This document shows, piece by piece, positions 9,322 to 19,159 of a DNA stretch of 64,000 bases. Positions within the stretch are counted from its first letter, which is position 1; each line of letters begins with the position of its first letter. Source of the DNA: Gemmatimonadota bacterium (GTDB lineage Bacteria; Gemmatimonadota; Gemmatimonadetes; Gemmatimonadales; Gemmatimonadaceae); the NCBI GenBank assembly GCA_016712265.1, contig JADJRJ010000030.1, forward strand, positions 1-64,000, in the 5' to 3' direction. Under the pieces are notes generated by a model. That model saw nothing but the letters and a program-made list of their open reading frames with translations. It had not been told where the DNA came from and did no database searches. The translations under genes were made by a program, and so were the position numbers.

Positions 9322-9540
9322 ATGTCCAAGAACGAGAAGTCATCTGGCAAGATGGCGTCCCTTGCCGGGAAGATTCTGGAAGCGGGCGAGAAGAAGGCCA
9401 CTCCGCAAGACGCGAAGAAACTGGCGGCCTCGGTTCTCACGCAGGCCCCGGACAAGCAGCAAGAAGTAGCTTTGTCTGAATCAGCGCTGTGCCGCGTTAG
9501 GTCGATGACCCGCCGCACAGCGGAGACGGAATCGTCATGA
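9322..9540 (+). CDS. Small Lys/Ala-rich hypothetical protein (72 aa)
   Basis: It starts MSKNEKSSGKMASLAGKILE and continues ATPQDAKKLAASVLTQAPDK. This looks like the compact helical 'S--VAS-A---L------A--LAASVL-Q' small proteins often found in mobile or accessory DNA. The ideal ribosome site supports translation. The last 25 residues are unlike the rest and overlap the opposing gene, so a missed base near 9460 probably hides an earlier stop. The function is not known to me. Confidence 0.5.
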   Translation: MSKNEKSSGKMASLAGKILEAGEKKATPQDAKKLAASVLTQAPDKQQEVALSESALCRVRSMTRRTAETESS

Positions 9541-9718
9541 TCCCGCAGCCCTGAAGGCGAACGTCGCCCTCGGGCTCGTTGATGTGCGGAGCGATGACCT
9601 TTGATCGCTTGCCATCCAAGACCAGCCAGCTGACGGAACGACACGTCGCGCCGCGGTCCTGGATCTCGCCAGCAAGCGACTGCCATCTGCCCGCCGACGT
9701 GGGAGTCTTCTCCACCAT
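9497..9718 (-). CDS. Small hypothetical protein (73 aa)
   Basis: MVEKTPTSAGRWQSLAGEIQ is followed by SWLVLDGKRSKVIAPHINEP and EGDVRLQGCGIMTIP. The 'V-PHI-E--GD---QG-G-MTIP' core is one I associate with short conserved hypothetical proteins in this phylum. No known function follows from that. Its stop TAA is embedded in a CCTAACG copy of the window-wide heptamer. It overlaps the plus-strand gene tail by 44 nt, which argues that one of the two ends is wrong. Confidence 0.45.
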   Translation of the reverse strand: MVEKTPTSAGRWQSLAGEIQDRGATCRSVSWLVLDGKRSKVIAPHINEPEGDVRLQGCGIMTIPSPLCGGSST

Positions 9719-9949
9719 TGAATAGGAGGCGCATGGTCACTGAATGACGGGTTGGGCAAGCACCTAGTTCCCGCGATTCCACGGAGAGGAAGGGGTGATC
9801 TACCTCCCCGGGATACCGGCCGCGAGCGGCCTCGGTCGCAATGCAGGTCACACTCGTCGCCGCCCGCACCCGACCGCCTCCTCCCCGTGCGGCCGGCGGG
9901 AGCGGGCCATCACGGGGTGGAGGCGCGTAGCGGCCCCACCGGTGTCGGT

Positions 9950-11530
9950 TTACTGCGCGACAGGCTTTACGGTCGGGTACTTGATGCCGAGCTGGTCGAG
10001 GTACGTCTTGTGCTTGGTTGATCGTAATAGTACTTCGCCATCAGCGGGCGGTACTTGGCCATGATCTCCTCGTTCAGCCAGGTCGGCGGTCCGTCGTTAG
10101 TCCGAGGAAGCTCTTGTACTTCGTGACCTTCGTCTGGTCATTGTTGAGTAGTCCCAGGCGTCGGCGACCAGCTTGGGCGTGAGCAGGATGTCGAGCATCG
10201 TGGTCGCCGCACCTTGGCGCCAGCCACGCCGCCCCTTGTGGGCGATCAGGGTGGCCATCGAGATCCCGTTGGCCCAGTTGTGGCCCGGCATCCCCGGGAT
10301 GTTCGACGGGTAGCGCAGGGTGACCGTCGGCACGTTCCACGACACGTCCCCGATGTCGTCCGAGCCGCCGCCTAACGAACGGGACATGTCGACCGGCCCT
10401 TCGAGGTTCCCCGGCAGGTCCACCAGCCCGGTCTCCGGGAAGTTCAACTCCCGCTGGATCCCCTTGGCCAGCGCCTGGTCGTTGGCGTCCCACTCGGGTT
10501 GCCGACCCGCTTGATGTTGTCGTAGGTCGCCTGTGCAATGAACTTGTTGAAGTGACCGCTCAGGCGGAGCCGAGGATCATCACGGTGTCGAGCTGGGTGT
10601 CGGTCATCATCGCGGCGCCGCGGGCAATACGCTTCGCCGCCTCGAAGTTGGCCACCACCTTGTCGTAGTCGCGCTCGCGGATGTAGAACCAGATGCTCGC
10701 CGTTTGTGGCACGACGTTCGGCTGGTCGCCGCCGTCCTTGATCACGTAGTGGGAGCGCTGCGCGGGCTCGAGGTGCTCGCGCTTGAACTCCCATCCCTGG
10801 GCCATCAGCATCACGGCGTCGAGCGCCGACTTGCCGCGCCAGGGGGCGCCGGCGGCGTGCGCGGTCTGGCCCTTGAACTTGAACAGCGCGGTCACGATCG
10901 CGTTCGAGCCCGACTGTCCCCAGGAGACGCCGAGGTTGTTGCCGACGTGGGTGAACATCGCGACGTCGACGTCCTTGAACACGCCGGCGCGCACCAAATG
11001 CGCCTTGCCGGCCACCTGCTCCTCAGCGACCCCGGGCCAGATCTTGAGCGTCCCGGGGATCTTCTCGCGTTCCATGATGTCCTTGACCACCAGCGCGGCG
11101 GCGATGTTCACCCGCCTGCCCCGAGTTGTGGCGCTTCACCGTGGCCCGGGGCACCAGGACCAGCGGCTCGAAGTAGCCGAACGCCGGCTTCTGGTTCGAC
11201 TGCGGGATGCCATCGATGTCCGAGCCTAACGCGATCACCGGCTTGCCCGAGCCCCACGTGGCGACGAAGGCCGTGGGCATCCCCGCGACTCCGCGCTCCA
11301 CCTTGAATCCGTTCTTCTCGAGGAGCCCGGTCAGGTACTTCGAGGTCTCGAACTCCTGCATGCCGAGTTCGCCGAAGAGAAGACCTATGGTCGATGATCT
11401 CTGGATGAGCTTGGCGCGCTCATCGATCTTGGCGATCGCCTCGACCTTAAGCTCTCGAGTCGAGGATCGGGTTCTGGGAGCGGGGGCGGGCTTCGCCTGG
11501 GCGCCGGAAGCCCCTGAGCTCCGCGCCCGG
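9950..11530 (-). pseudogene. M20-family amidohydrolase (AbgB-like), copy 1, frameshifted
   Basis: Minus-strand pieces in order are ELKVEAIAKIDERAKLIQ, YLTGLLEKNGFKVERGVAGM, GSGKPVIALGSDIDGIPQ, HNSGQA, MNIAAALVVKDIMEREKIPG, WPGVAEEQVAGKAHLVRAGV, GQTAHAAGAPWRGKSALDAV, DGGDQPNVVPQTASIWFYIR, GGGSDDIGDVSWNVPTVTL and the tail DQLGIKYPTVKPVAQ. This is a zinc-dependent M20 peptidase/amidohydrolase like the p-aminobenzoyl-glutamate hydrolase subunit. It aligns end to end with the copy at 14078-15683. Three or more frameshifts break it. No start codon or full signal peptide fits between the sulfatase stop and the first recognisable residues, so the N-terminus is missing or mis-sequenced. The substrate is probably an exported amide or dipeptide. 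Confidence 0.72.
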
Positions 11531-11543
11531 GGGCTTTCCCCTC

Positions 11544-13473
11544 CTACCGCGTACCCGCCGGACCTGCGGAGCGCTGCACGTCCACGTCGCCGGCGAGCGT
11601 GACCCGCCCGGCTCCCGGGGTCTGACCGTCCCGCTGGATCGAGGCGACCGTCGCGCGCGCGGCGCCGGAGCGCTCCCGTACGGCGACATGGTCGAGGCGG
11701 CGCAGGTTCTGTCGTTCCCACGGATCCGTCTCAAGATCGTACAGCCACTCGGCCTGGCGACCATCCACGATGTAGTGGTCGTCGCCATCGATCACCGAGT
11801 ACATCCGGCCGAACGACGAGGGGACCGCGGGGTTGTTGCGGATCCACGGATGCTGCTCCAGCGACGCGTACTGCGGCTGCTCGCCCAGTCGCCCCTCGGC
11901 GAGGGCGACGAGCGACTGCCCGGGGAACGTGCTGGACGCCCGACCGTCGACCAGCTCAGGATGGTGGCGGGGGGATGTCGCGAAGGCTCGCCGCGGCGGC
12001 GACGCGCGTGCCGCCATCGCGACGACGCGGATCCACGATCAGCAGGGGGACGCCAATGACCGGGGCGTTCAGGTTGGGCTGGTGGCCGACGATCATCGAG
12101 GCGCGGTCACCAAACTCTGCGCCGTGATCCGACGTGATCACGAGGATCGTATTCTCGCGGAGGCCGCGGCGGTCGAGGTCGCCAAGGAGGTGGGCGAGCT
12201 GCCGGTCGAGGTACCGAGGCATTCGGTATACGCGGCCTCGAGGTCACGCTGGGTCTGCCGCGTGCTGATTTCCGTGTCTTCGTCGAACCAGTAGCGCGTG
12301 CCAGCGGCGCGGAGCCTGGCGGCGTGCTCGCCCGGCAGGAGGTACGGCTCGTGTGCATCAAACTGGTTCAGGACGGCGAGGAAGGGACGATCGCTGGGGC
12401 GCTGGTCCACCCAGTCAGGAAGGCGGTGTTGATCTGCTCGGCCGATCGCCGCACGAGGCTCTGGTGTCGATCGCCGAAGCGGTCACGCGCCTTCTCAGGA
12501 CGCGACGCGCGACGTCCAGGACTGGCCGATGGACTGCGGGGAGAGCTCCGGGCGGTCGTCGTAGTGCTGAAAGCCGCGTCCGATGCCGAAGGTGGAGCGT
12601 CCGAAGAACAGGTTGGCGGTGACGCCAGACGTGACGTAGCCGCGCTGCTGCATGGCCTCGCCGATGGTCAGCGGGGCGTCGTCGAGCGGCGCGCGGTAAC
12701 TCGCGGTGAGTTCGTGCGGCCAACGGCCGGTGAACATCGAGGCGTGCGACGGTAGCGACCACGAGGCCGGGGCGAAGGCGCGGTCGAAGGTGAGGCCCTT
12801 CGTCGAGAGTGCGGCGAGGGTCGGCGTCACGTCGGCGGGCGCGCCCCACGGCGTGAGGCTCGCGGCACGCGCGGTATCCCAGATCAACACGATCACGTTC
12901 GGTGCCCCCGCCGCAGCCTCGGCCAACTGGGCCACAGACAGGCGTTCGCGCACGGCGCGCTGCGCGGGGATGGCCAGGGCCGCGAGGAGCAAGGCAGCGG
13001 AGGTGGCGACCGCCAGGCGGCGCACGGGGAACCGCAGGCGCACCCCATCACGCGACAGGAGTCGGGCGACGGTGGCGGCGACACCAGCGGCGAGGAGTCG
13101 GGCGGGCCAGCTGCTGATCCCGACGCGGGCTCCGATGATGAGGCTGTACGCGGCGGCGAAAGCCACCAGCGGAACGATGAGGCGCCGCACGGAGACGCGG
13201 GACCAGTCGATCCACGACGAGGAGTCCGAGCGCCACCGGAAGGAGGACGGCGAGGGCGGCGAGGGGGCCGGTCCAGAGCGCCTCCAGGCCGACGATCAGG
13301 TCAGTCGGCTCATGCAGGCCCCAGCTGCGAATCCAGGTCACGGCCGACTCGGACAAACCGCCGAGTGTAGCTACGAGCACCACCACGGCGACGACGTCGC
13401 GGGGGGCGAGGCGCGGAAATGGGGAAACCGGTGGTGGCGAAGTGGGGCGCATGTCGGGCCGGTGTGAATGCAC
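11544..13473 (-). pseudogene. Membrane-anchored sulfatase, frameshifted
   Basis: The N-terminal pieces are hydrophobic (DVVAVVVLVATLGGL, LAALAVLLPVALGLLVV, LIVPLVAFAAAYSLI), giving several membrane helices. The catalytic part follows: NVIVLIWDTARA (metal-binding Asp), PASWSLPSHASMFTGRWPHE (the S-x-P-S sulfatase signature region), LNQFDAHEPYLLP, ILVITSDHGAEFGD (metal site) and a tail WLYDLETDPWERQNLRRLD. It belongs to the arylsulfatase/alkaline-phosphatase superfamily. The nucleophile position is Ser rather than Cys, so it would need an anaerobic-type maturase or might be another phospho/sulfo-hydrolase. At least five shifts, partly compensating, break the frame. The gap to the following M20 gene is almost nil. 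Confidence 0.72.
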
Positions 13474-13560
13474 CGGGAATCTCCGTCCATGAGCCGTCCT
13501 TGTCTGTGACGTGATGCCCTTCTTAACGTGCCGTGCGCCCCTCGCCGAACGGGAGCTGCG

Positions 13561-13979
13561 TCACACGCGACCAGGCTCTTCGTAGTGGGTCAGGATCGCG
13601 GCGAGGTCGCTGGCGGTGATCATCCCCGTGACGCGGCGGTTCTCCACCACCGGCAGGGTGGTCACCTGGTGGCGCGCCATCAGGTCCGCGGCCACCCAGG
13701 CCCGTGCTTCCGGTGCGACGGTTGGCGTGTCCGCGATGACCGCGTTGGCGACCGGCGTCACGGCGAGGCGGCGATCCAGCTCCACGCGGGGAACACCGCC
13801 TCGCGGGGCAGGGCGGCGCGCAGCGAATCCGGGGTGATCACCCTGACCAGCTCGCCCTGGTGGTCAACAACCGGCAACTGTGCGAGGTGCGCCCACTCCA
13901 TGATCGACCGGGCGGCCGCGAGTTTCTTGTCCACACGGATGGTGGGGACGTTCCGGGTCATCGCTTCGCGAACGAGCAT
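13561..13979 (-). pseudogene. CBS-pair domain protein, one frameshift
   Basis: The first half (from ATG 13977-13979) reads MLVREAMTRNVPTIRVDKKL, ARSIMEWAHLAQLPVVD and GELVRVITPDSLRAALP, a full CBS motif. The second half, in another frame, reads ELDRRLAVTPVANAVIAD, VTTLPVVENRRVTGMITASD and LAAILTHYEE. The span of 419 nt is one base short of 420, so a single missed base near 13780 would restore a 139-residue two-CBS protein. Such stand-alone pairs bind adenosine nucleotides and act as sensors. No partner domain is attached. Confidence 0.75.
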
Positions 13980-14035
13980 TGGGGGGCCTCAGGTGTGCGC
14001 TGTGTCACAAGCGTCGGCAGCACCCGTTGCCACTT

Positions 14036-14072
14036 GAGGGGGGATTCCCGGTCCTGTCGGGAATCCCCCCTC
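14036..14072 (-). terminator. Strong hairpin terminator after M20 copy 2
   Basis: GAGGGGGGATTCCCG (14036-14050) and CGGGAATCCCCCCTC (14058-14072) form a perfect 15-bp stem with a 7-nt loop. It lies 5 nt beyond the stop of the M20 gene and before the CBS gene start. There is no clear T-run, so it may act as a hairpin-only or 3'-protecting terminator. Confidence 0.75.
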
Positions 14073-14077
14073 TCCGG

Positions 14078-15683
14078 TCACTGCACGGGCTTCAAGGTCG
14101 GGTACTTGATCCCCAACTGTTCGAGGTAGGTCTTGAAGCGCGTGGGGTCGTAGTAGTACTTCCGCATCTCGGGACGGAACCGGGCCATGATCTCGGCGTT
14201 GAGCCAGATGGGCGGGGTGTCGCCGGGGCGAGGAACGACTTGTACTTCGTCGTTTTCGTCTGGTCTTCGTTGAAGTACTTCCAGGCGCTCGCGACCGTGG
14301 CCGGCGTGAGCATGAGGTCGAGCAGGGTCAAGGCCTGCACCTTGGCCCCGGCGAGGGCGCCCTTGTGCGCGATGGGGGTCGCCATCGCGATGGTGTTGGA
14401 CCAGTTGTGCCCCGGGAGGCCGGGGATGTTCGAGGGGTAGCTGAGCGTGACCGTGGGCACGTTCCACGACACGTCGCCGATGTCGTCGGAGCCGCCGAAC
14501 GCGACGTTGGCTGGCGCGGGTCCCTGGAGGTCCTGCGTGGTTTGCGTCAGGAGCCCGGTCTCGGGAAAGCTGAGTTCGCGCTGGAGTGCCTTGGCCAGTC
14601 CCTGGTCATTCGCGTCCCACGCGGGAGCCCGACGCGCTTGATGTTGGCGTGGGTCGCTTCGGCAATCGGTCGGTTGTGATGGATGTCCCAGGCCGAGCCC
14701 AGCATCAGGACGGTGTCGAGTTGCGTGTCCGTCATCATGGCCGCCCCGCGCGCGATGCGCTTGGCGGTCTCGAAGTTGCGCACCACGCCGTTGTAGTCGT
14801 TCTCCCGGAAGTAGAACCAGATGCTGGAGGTTTGCGGGACGACGTTGGGCTGGTCGCCACCGTCCTTGATCACGTAGTGTGAGCGCTGGTTGGGTTCGAG
14901 GTGCTCCCGGCGGTATTCCCAGCCCTGCGCCATCAGCATCACCGCGTCGAGGGCGGACTTCCCACGCCACGGGGCACCGGCCGAATGGGCGGTTTGCCCC
15001 TTGAACCGGAACTCGGCGCTAACCATGGCCAGGGCACCGGAGCGGCCCCACGACACCTGCAGGTTGTTGCCCACGTGGGTGAAGAGGGCCGCATCCACGT
15101 CCTTGAAGACCCCCGCGCGCACCAAGTGAGCCTTGCCGGCGAGCTGTTCCTCGGCCACTCCGGGCCACAACATGAGCGTGCCGGGGATCTTCTCGCGCTC
15201 CATGATCTCCTTCACCGCGATCGCTGCGGCGATGTTCACGGCCTGGCCGGAGTTGTGGCCTTCACCGTGACCGGGTGCTCCCGTGACAATGGCCTCGCGA
15301 TAGCCGAAGGCGGGCTTCTGGTTGGCCTGTGGGATGCCGTCGATGTCCGAGCCGAGGGAGATCACCGGCTTGCCGGACCCCCACTTCGCCACCCACGCGG
15401 TCGGCATGCCGGCCACGCCGCGTTCGATCGTGAACCCGTTCTGTTCAAGCAGCCCGGTGAGATACTTCGACGTCTCGACTTCCTGGAAGCCGAGTTCGCC
15501 AAAGGAAAAAAGCATGTCGACGATTTCCTGCACCATCTTCGCCCGACCCTCGACCTTGGTCAGTGCCTCCGTCTTGAGGCGTTCCAGCCGGGGGTCCGGG
15601 CGTGGCGCAGACTGGGCGAGAAGCGAGCCGGTGAGGCCGACAGTCGCGGCGATGAGGAAAGGGCGAAAGGCACGGACCTTCAT
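14078..15683 (-). pseudogene. M20-family amidohydrolase (AbgB-like), copy 2, two frameshifts
   Basis: It starts at ATG 15681-15683 with a signal peptide (MKVRAFRPFLIAATVGLTGS, cleavage near LLAQ). The body carries the M20 blocks GSGKPVISLGSDIDGIPQ, APGHGEGHNSGQAVNIAAA (metal-ligand region), GVAEEQLAGKAHLVRAG (catalytic Glu pair), GQTAHSAGAPWRGKSALDAV and VVPQTSSIWFYFREND. It ends YLEQLGIKYPTLKPVQ. Shifts near 14632 (one missed base in a C/G run restores VGLPAWDANDQ) and 14228 are the only breaks. It should be an exported zinc amidohydrolase of about 535 residues. A GGAG sits about 11 nt before the ATG. It is a close paralogue of the 9950-11530 gene. Confidence 0.8.
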
Positions 15684-15959
15684 TGCGGTGGGCTCCAGGA
15701 TGGCGTGACGTGGCGGATAAGTAGCACTCCATTCAGCCCGGACGGGAGCCCCGCAGGCGGTCACCTCTGGAGCAGCTCGCCGGAAATGACCCCGCGTGGC
15801 CCGGCCTGTAGGCGCGCAGCGATCGGATACGCCACCGTGACGCATCCCCCGCATGGACAGCTGATGCCTCGCAACGCCCCCACGTCAATCGCTTGCCCGG
15901 CACCCTCGCAACCGGGCAGATTTCGCCCTCAGCCTCGCCACCATTCACCGGTCCCTCCG
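15684..15959. other. Divergent intergenic region
   Basis: This 276-nt gap between the divergent M20 and DUF2911 genes must hold both promoters. I cannot pick a convincing -35/-10 pair in it, and see no repeat or RNA. An in-frame ATG at 15864 would extend the DUF2911 gene by 32 Pro-rich codons, which I consider less likely than the signal-peptide start. Confidence 0.4.
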
Positions 15960-16520
15960 TTGCGTCTCTCCGTCCTTCTCCTCGTCGCCGCGGCGACTCC
16001 CGTCGCTGCCCAACTCCGCTCGGCACCGAGCACCCGCGTCACGGTTGAGGTGACGCTCAACCCGCCGCGCCCCGCGCAAGGCCAGCCGGCGGGCACGCCA
16101 GCAAAGATCAAGCTCGACTATGGACAGCCTCACGCGCGCGGCCGCGTCGTGGAAGGCGCCCTCAAGGCGGACCTGGACACGGTGTGGCGGCTCGGCGCGA
16201 ACACCTCGACCACCCTCACGACCGAGGTGGATCTGGTGATTGGCGGCGCCTCAGTCCCCAAGGGGGCCTACTCGCTGTACGCGCGCACGTCGTCGCGCGG
16301 GGGCTGGAAGCTCATCATCAACAAGAACACGGGGCAGTGGGGCACGGAGTACGCGAAGGAGCACGACCTGGCGGCCGTTGACCTGGCCGCGAAGACCTTG
16401 CCCGTCAGCTTGGAGTCGTTTGTCATTTCCCTGGTCCCGGCCGGCGACGGCAGCCCGAAGGGCGACCTGCGGATCGTCTGGGGCACGCGTGAGTTCACGA
16501 CGACCTGGGCGATGAAGTGA
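15960..16520 (+). CDS. DUF2911 domain secreted protein
   Basis: From the TTG at 15960 the protein begins LRLSVLLLVAAATPVAAQ, a clean signal peptide, which is why I prefer this start to the ATG at 15864. The mature part contains KIKLDYGQPHARGRVVEGAL, VWRLGANTSTTLTTEVDLVI, GGASVPKGAYSLYA and LIINKNTGQWGTEY, the DUF2911 core, ending in a beta-rich tail. The mature protein is about 170 residues. DUF2911 has no established biochemical role; it is a small exported domain common in Bacteroidota and Gemmatimonadota. Its stop TGA overlaps the GTG of the transaldolase, so the two are probably co-transcribed. Confidence 0.85.
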   Translation: MRLSVLLLVAAATPVAAQLRSAPSTRVTVEVTLNPPRPAQGQPAGTPAKIKLDYGQPHARGRVVEGALKADLDTVWRLGANTSTTLTTEVDLVIGGASVPKGAYSLYARTSSRGGWKLIINKNTGQWGTEYAKEHDLAAVDLAAKTLPVSLESFVISLVPAGDGSPKGDLRIVWGTREFTTTWAMK

Positions 16521-17626
16521 GCCACCCTCGTTTTCAGGCGTTGCTCGACGCCGGACAATCGATTTGGCTGGACTTCATTGATCGGCGGATCCTCCAGGAC
16601 GGCTCGTTGGCTCGCCTGATCGAGGAAGGGGTGCGAGGGATGACCTCGAACCCCACGATCTTCGAGAAGGCCCTCGCCGAAAGTGATGCCTATGACGCGC
16701 AGGTCGGGGCCGCCCCCGACCATCTCACGGCGCACGAGGTCTTTGAGCTGATCGAGACGGACGACGTGCGCACAGCATGTGACGCCTTTCTCCCGATCTA
16801 CCGCGCGTCCGGTGGGGACGACGGCTACGTGTCGATCGAGGTGTCGCCGGGGGTTGCCCACGACGCCGATGCCACCGTGGCCGAGGCCCGTCGACTCTGG
16901 GCCTCGGTAGACCGGCCGAACGTGATGGTCAAGGTGCCGGGCACGGTCGAGGGGGCCCGCGCGGTGCGCCGCCTCATCGCCGACGGCATCAACGTCAACG
17001 TCACCCTGCTGTTCGCCATCTCCGCGCACGATCGGGTGATTGAGGCGTATCTCAGCGGATTGGAGGATCGCGCGGCCGCTGGCCACCCGATCGACCACGT
17101 GGCCTCCGTGGCGTCGTTCTTCGTGAGCCGCGTCGACAGCGAGATCGACAAGCGCCTCGCGGCCATCGGCGGGGAGGCGACGGCCCTCCAGGGACGCGCT
17201 GCCATTGCGAACGCGCGACTGGCCTACCGGCTCTTCACGCAGCGGTTCGCCGGCGAGCGCTGGGAGCGCCTCCAGGCGCGCGGCGCCCGGGTGCAGCGAC
17301 CGCTCTGGGCGAGCACGAGCACGAAAAACCCGGCCTACCGTGACGTGATCTACGTCGAGACCCTCATCGGGCCTCACACGGTGAACACCATGCCGCCCGC
17401 GACCCTGCAGGCCTTCCGTGACCATGGGGAGTCGCCCCGCACGGTCGACCAGGGGTGGGACCAGGCCGAGGCGCTCCTTGCCGCCCTGGCTCGGCACTCG
17501 ATCGCAATGGACGCGGTGACCGACCAGCTGCTCGCCGAAGGGCTCGCGTCGTTCCAGAAGTCGTTCGATTCGCTCATTGGGGGGTTGGCTGCCAAGCGAC
17601 AGGCGTTAGGCGCTGCCCGCGCCTGA
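16517..17626 (+). CDS. tal: Transaldolase
   Basis: At 369 aa it matches the long transaldolase type. GMTSNPTIFEKALAES near residue 35 is the family signature and FVSRVDSEID lies about residue 200. NVMVKVPGTVEG (about 137-148) carries the Schiff-base lysine and VNVTLLFAISAHDRVIEAYL follows. WASTSTKNPAYRDVIYVETL and NTMPPATLQAFRDHG complete the barrel. It transfers dihydroxyacetone between sugar phosphates in the non-oxidative pentose phosphate pathway. The GTG start at 16517 overlaps the upstream stop. In some lineages this long type is fused to glucose-6-phosphate isomerase; here the isomerase is separate, two genes downstream. A hairpin closes the gene. Confidence 0.95.
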   Translation: MSHPRFQALLDAGQSIWLDFIDRRILQDGSLARLIEEGVRGMTSNPTIFEKALAESDAYDAQVGAAPDHLTAHEVFELIETDDVRTACDAFLPIYRASGGDDGYVSIEVSPGVAHDADATVAEARRLWASVDRPNVMVKVPGTVEGARAVRRLIADGINVNVTLLFAISAHDRVIEAYLSGLEDRAAAGHPIDHVASVASFFVSRVDSEIDKRLAAIGGEATALQGRAAIANARLAYRLFTQRFAGERWERLQARGARVQRPLWASTSTKNPAYRDVIYVETLIGPHTVNTMPPATLQAFRDHGESPRTVDQGWDQAEALLAALARHSIAMDAVTDQLLAEGLASFQKSFDSLIGGLAAKRQALGAARA

Positions 17627-17643
17627 GCCACCCTTGTCCCCCG

Positions 17644-17671
17644 GGTCCCCCGGCCGATACTCCGGGGGACC
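17644..17671 (+). terminator. Hairpin between tal and pyk
   Basis: GGTCCCCCGG (17644-17653) and CCGGGGGACC (17662-17671) form a perfect 10-bp stem with an 8-nt loop, 17 nt after the tal stop. Its position argues for the pyk start at 17691 rather than the in-frame TTG at 17634, which would place this hairpin inside the coding region. Confidence 0.65.
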
Positions 17672-17690
17672 GCCCACATCCCGCCCTGAC

Positions 17691-19097
17691 GTGACCTCAC
17701 ATATCCCGCGCACCAAGGTGGTCTGCACGCTGGGCCCGGCCACCTCGACCCCCGAGGCGATCGGGGCGCTCATGGACGCGGGACTCAACGTCGCGCGCAT
17801 CAACTTCTCCCACGGCACCCACGACCAGCACGCCGAACGGATCCGCATCGTTCGCGAGGAAGCGCGTCGCCGTGGTCGCCCGGTCGCCATCCTCGGCGAC
17901 CTGCAGGGCCCCCGGATCCGCATCGGCGACCTCGCGACCCCGATCCTCGTGGAATCGGGGCAGGACGTCGTGTTGTGTTATGAGGCGGTTGCCGCGGCCG
18001 GAGACATCCCGGTCACCTACGAGGACCTGGCCACCGACGTAAAGGTGGGCGACCGCATCCTGGTCGACGACGGGCTCCTCGAGCTGGTGGTCCTCGACAT
18101 CGCTGGTCCCCGTGTGCATGCACGCGTCGTCTACGGTGGGCCCATCAAGAGCCACAAGGGGCTCAACCTGCCTGGGGTCGCGGTGTCCGCGCCGTCGCTG
18201 ACGGACAAGGACCGGGTCGACATCAGCTTTGCGATCGAGCAAAAGGTCGACTACCTCGCGCTGTCGTTCGTGCGGCGCGCCGAGGATATCGCCTCATTGC
18301 GGGCGCTGCTTCCCAAGGGGATGCTGATCGTCGCCAAGATCGAGAAGGACACCGCACTCGCGCAGATCGAGAGCATCCTGCGTGCGACCGATGCGGTGAT
18401 GGTGGCGCGTGGGGACCTGGGGGTCGAGCTGCCGTTCGAGGAAGTGCCGCTGGTACAGAAGCGCATCATTCGCCTCGCGAACGTGATGGGCCGGCCGGTC
18501 ATAACCGCGACCCAGATGCTGGAGTCGATGATCCAGAATCCGCGGCCGACGCGCGCCGAAGCCAGCGACGTGGCCAATGCGATCCTGGACGGAACGGATG
18601 CCGTGATGTTGTCGGCCGAAACGGCCTCGGGGGCCTATCCGCGCCTGGCCGTGCAGGCCATGCATCGGATCATCACCGAGATCGAGCAGCATCCGGCCCC
18701 GGCGCGGGATACGCGACGTCTCGCCCAGGGGGCGGCGTCCACAGAAGAGACCATCGCCGCGGCGACCGCGACCGCCGTTCGCCTGCTGGGTGCTCCGCTG
18801 GTGGTGGTGTTCACCAAGAGTGGCTTCAGCGCCCGCATCGTCGCCGCGCAGCGACCTGGGGTCCCGCTTCTCGTCCTCACCGACATCGAGCGGACCTACC
18901 ACCAGCTCGCCTTGGTCTGGGGGGTGATCCCCGTGCTGGTGTCGCCGAGCGAGACCTACATGGAGATGTTCAAGAAGGCCCACGCGGCCATCCTGCAGCG
19001 GGACCTGGCCCGGGAAGGGGATCGTGTCGTGGTGACGGCCGGGGTGCCGTTTGACGTCCCCGGCTCGACCAACCTGATGAAGGTGGAAGTGGTCTGA
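17691..19097 (+). CDS. pyk: Pyruvate kinase
   Basis: From GTG 17691 it reads VTSHIPRTKVVCTLGPATST, the standard start of the family, giving 468 aa. RINFSHGTHDQHAERI, GDLQGPRIRIG, LSFVRRAEDI, IVAKIEKDTAL (catalytic Lys), MVARGDLGVELPFEEVP and TATQMLESMIQNPRPTRAE form the ATP and PEP site. The C-terminal domain (about 350-468) has VVFTKSGFSARIVAAQRPGV. It converts PEP and ADP to pyruvate and ATP in glycolysis. Its placement with transaldolase, isomerase and aldolase makes a compact central-carbon cluster. Confidence 0.96.
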   Translation: MTSHIPRTKVVCTLGPATSTPEAIGALMDAGLNVARINFSHGTHDQHAERIRIVREEARRRGRPVAILGDLQGPRIRIGDLATPILVESGQDVVLCYEAVAAAGDIPVTYEDLATDVKVGDRILVDDGLLELVVLDIAGPRVHARVVYGGPIKSHKGLNLPGVAVSAPSLTDKDRVDISFAIEQKVDYLALSFVRRAEDIASLRALLPKGMLIVAKIEKDTALAQIESILRATDAVMVARGDLGVELPFEEVPLVQKRIIRLANVMGRPVITATQMLESMIQNPRPTRAEASDVANAILDGTDAVMLSAETASGAYPRLAVQAMHRIITEIEQHPAPARDTRRLAQGAASTEETIAAATATAVRLLGAPLVVVFTKSGFSARIVAAQRPGVPLLVLTDIERTYHQLALVWGVIPVLVSPSETYMEMFKKAHAAILQRDLAREGDRVVVTAGVPFDVPGSTNLMKVEVV

Positions 19098-19159
19098 GCC
19101 GGGGTTGGCACGGTGATGGGGGGCGGCGGTAGGTTCCCCATCATGCGGCGCAGACCCTC

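Noticed and set aside
7080..9720. Prophage or integrative element
   Set aside because: TA, IS remnant and tRNA-like sequence suggest an accessory island, but I see no integrase, structural phage genes or att repeats.
1..15683. Programmed frameshifting or recoding as a reason for the broken genes
   Set aside because: The breaks are too many, in unrelated genes, in both directions and without slippery-site plus structure patterns; homopolymer error explains them more simply.
14901..15959. Long plus-strand frame antisense to the M20 gene leading into the DUF2911 protein
   Set aside because: Antisense shadow; no domain is visible before the signal peptide at 15960 and the M20 gene on the other strand is clear.
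17634..17690. Upstream TTG start for pyruvate kinase
   Set aside because: It would place the tal terminator hairpin in the coding region and add residues unlike the family; GTG 17691 fits the normal N-terminus.
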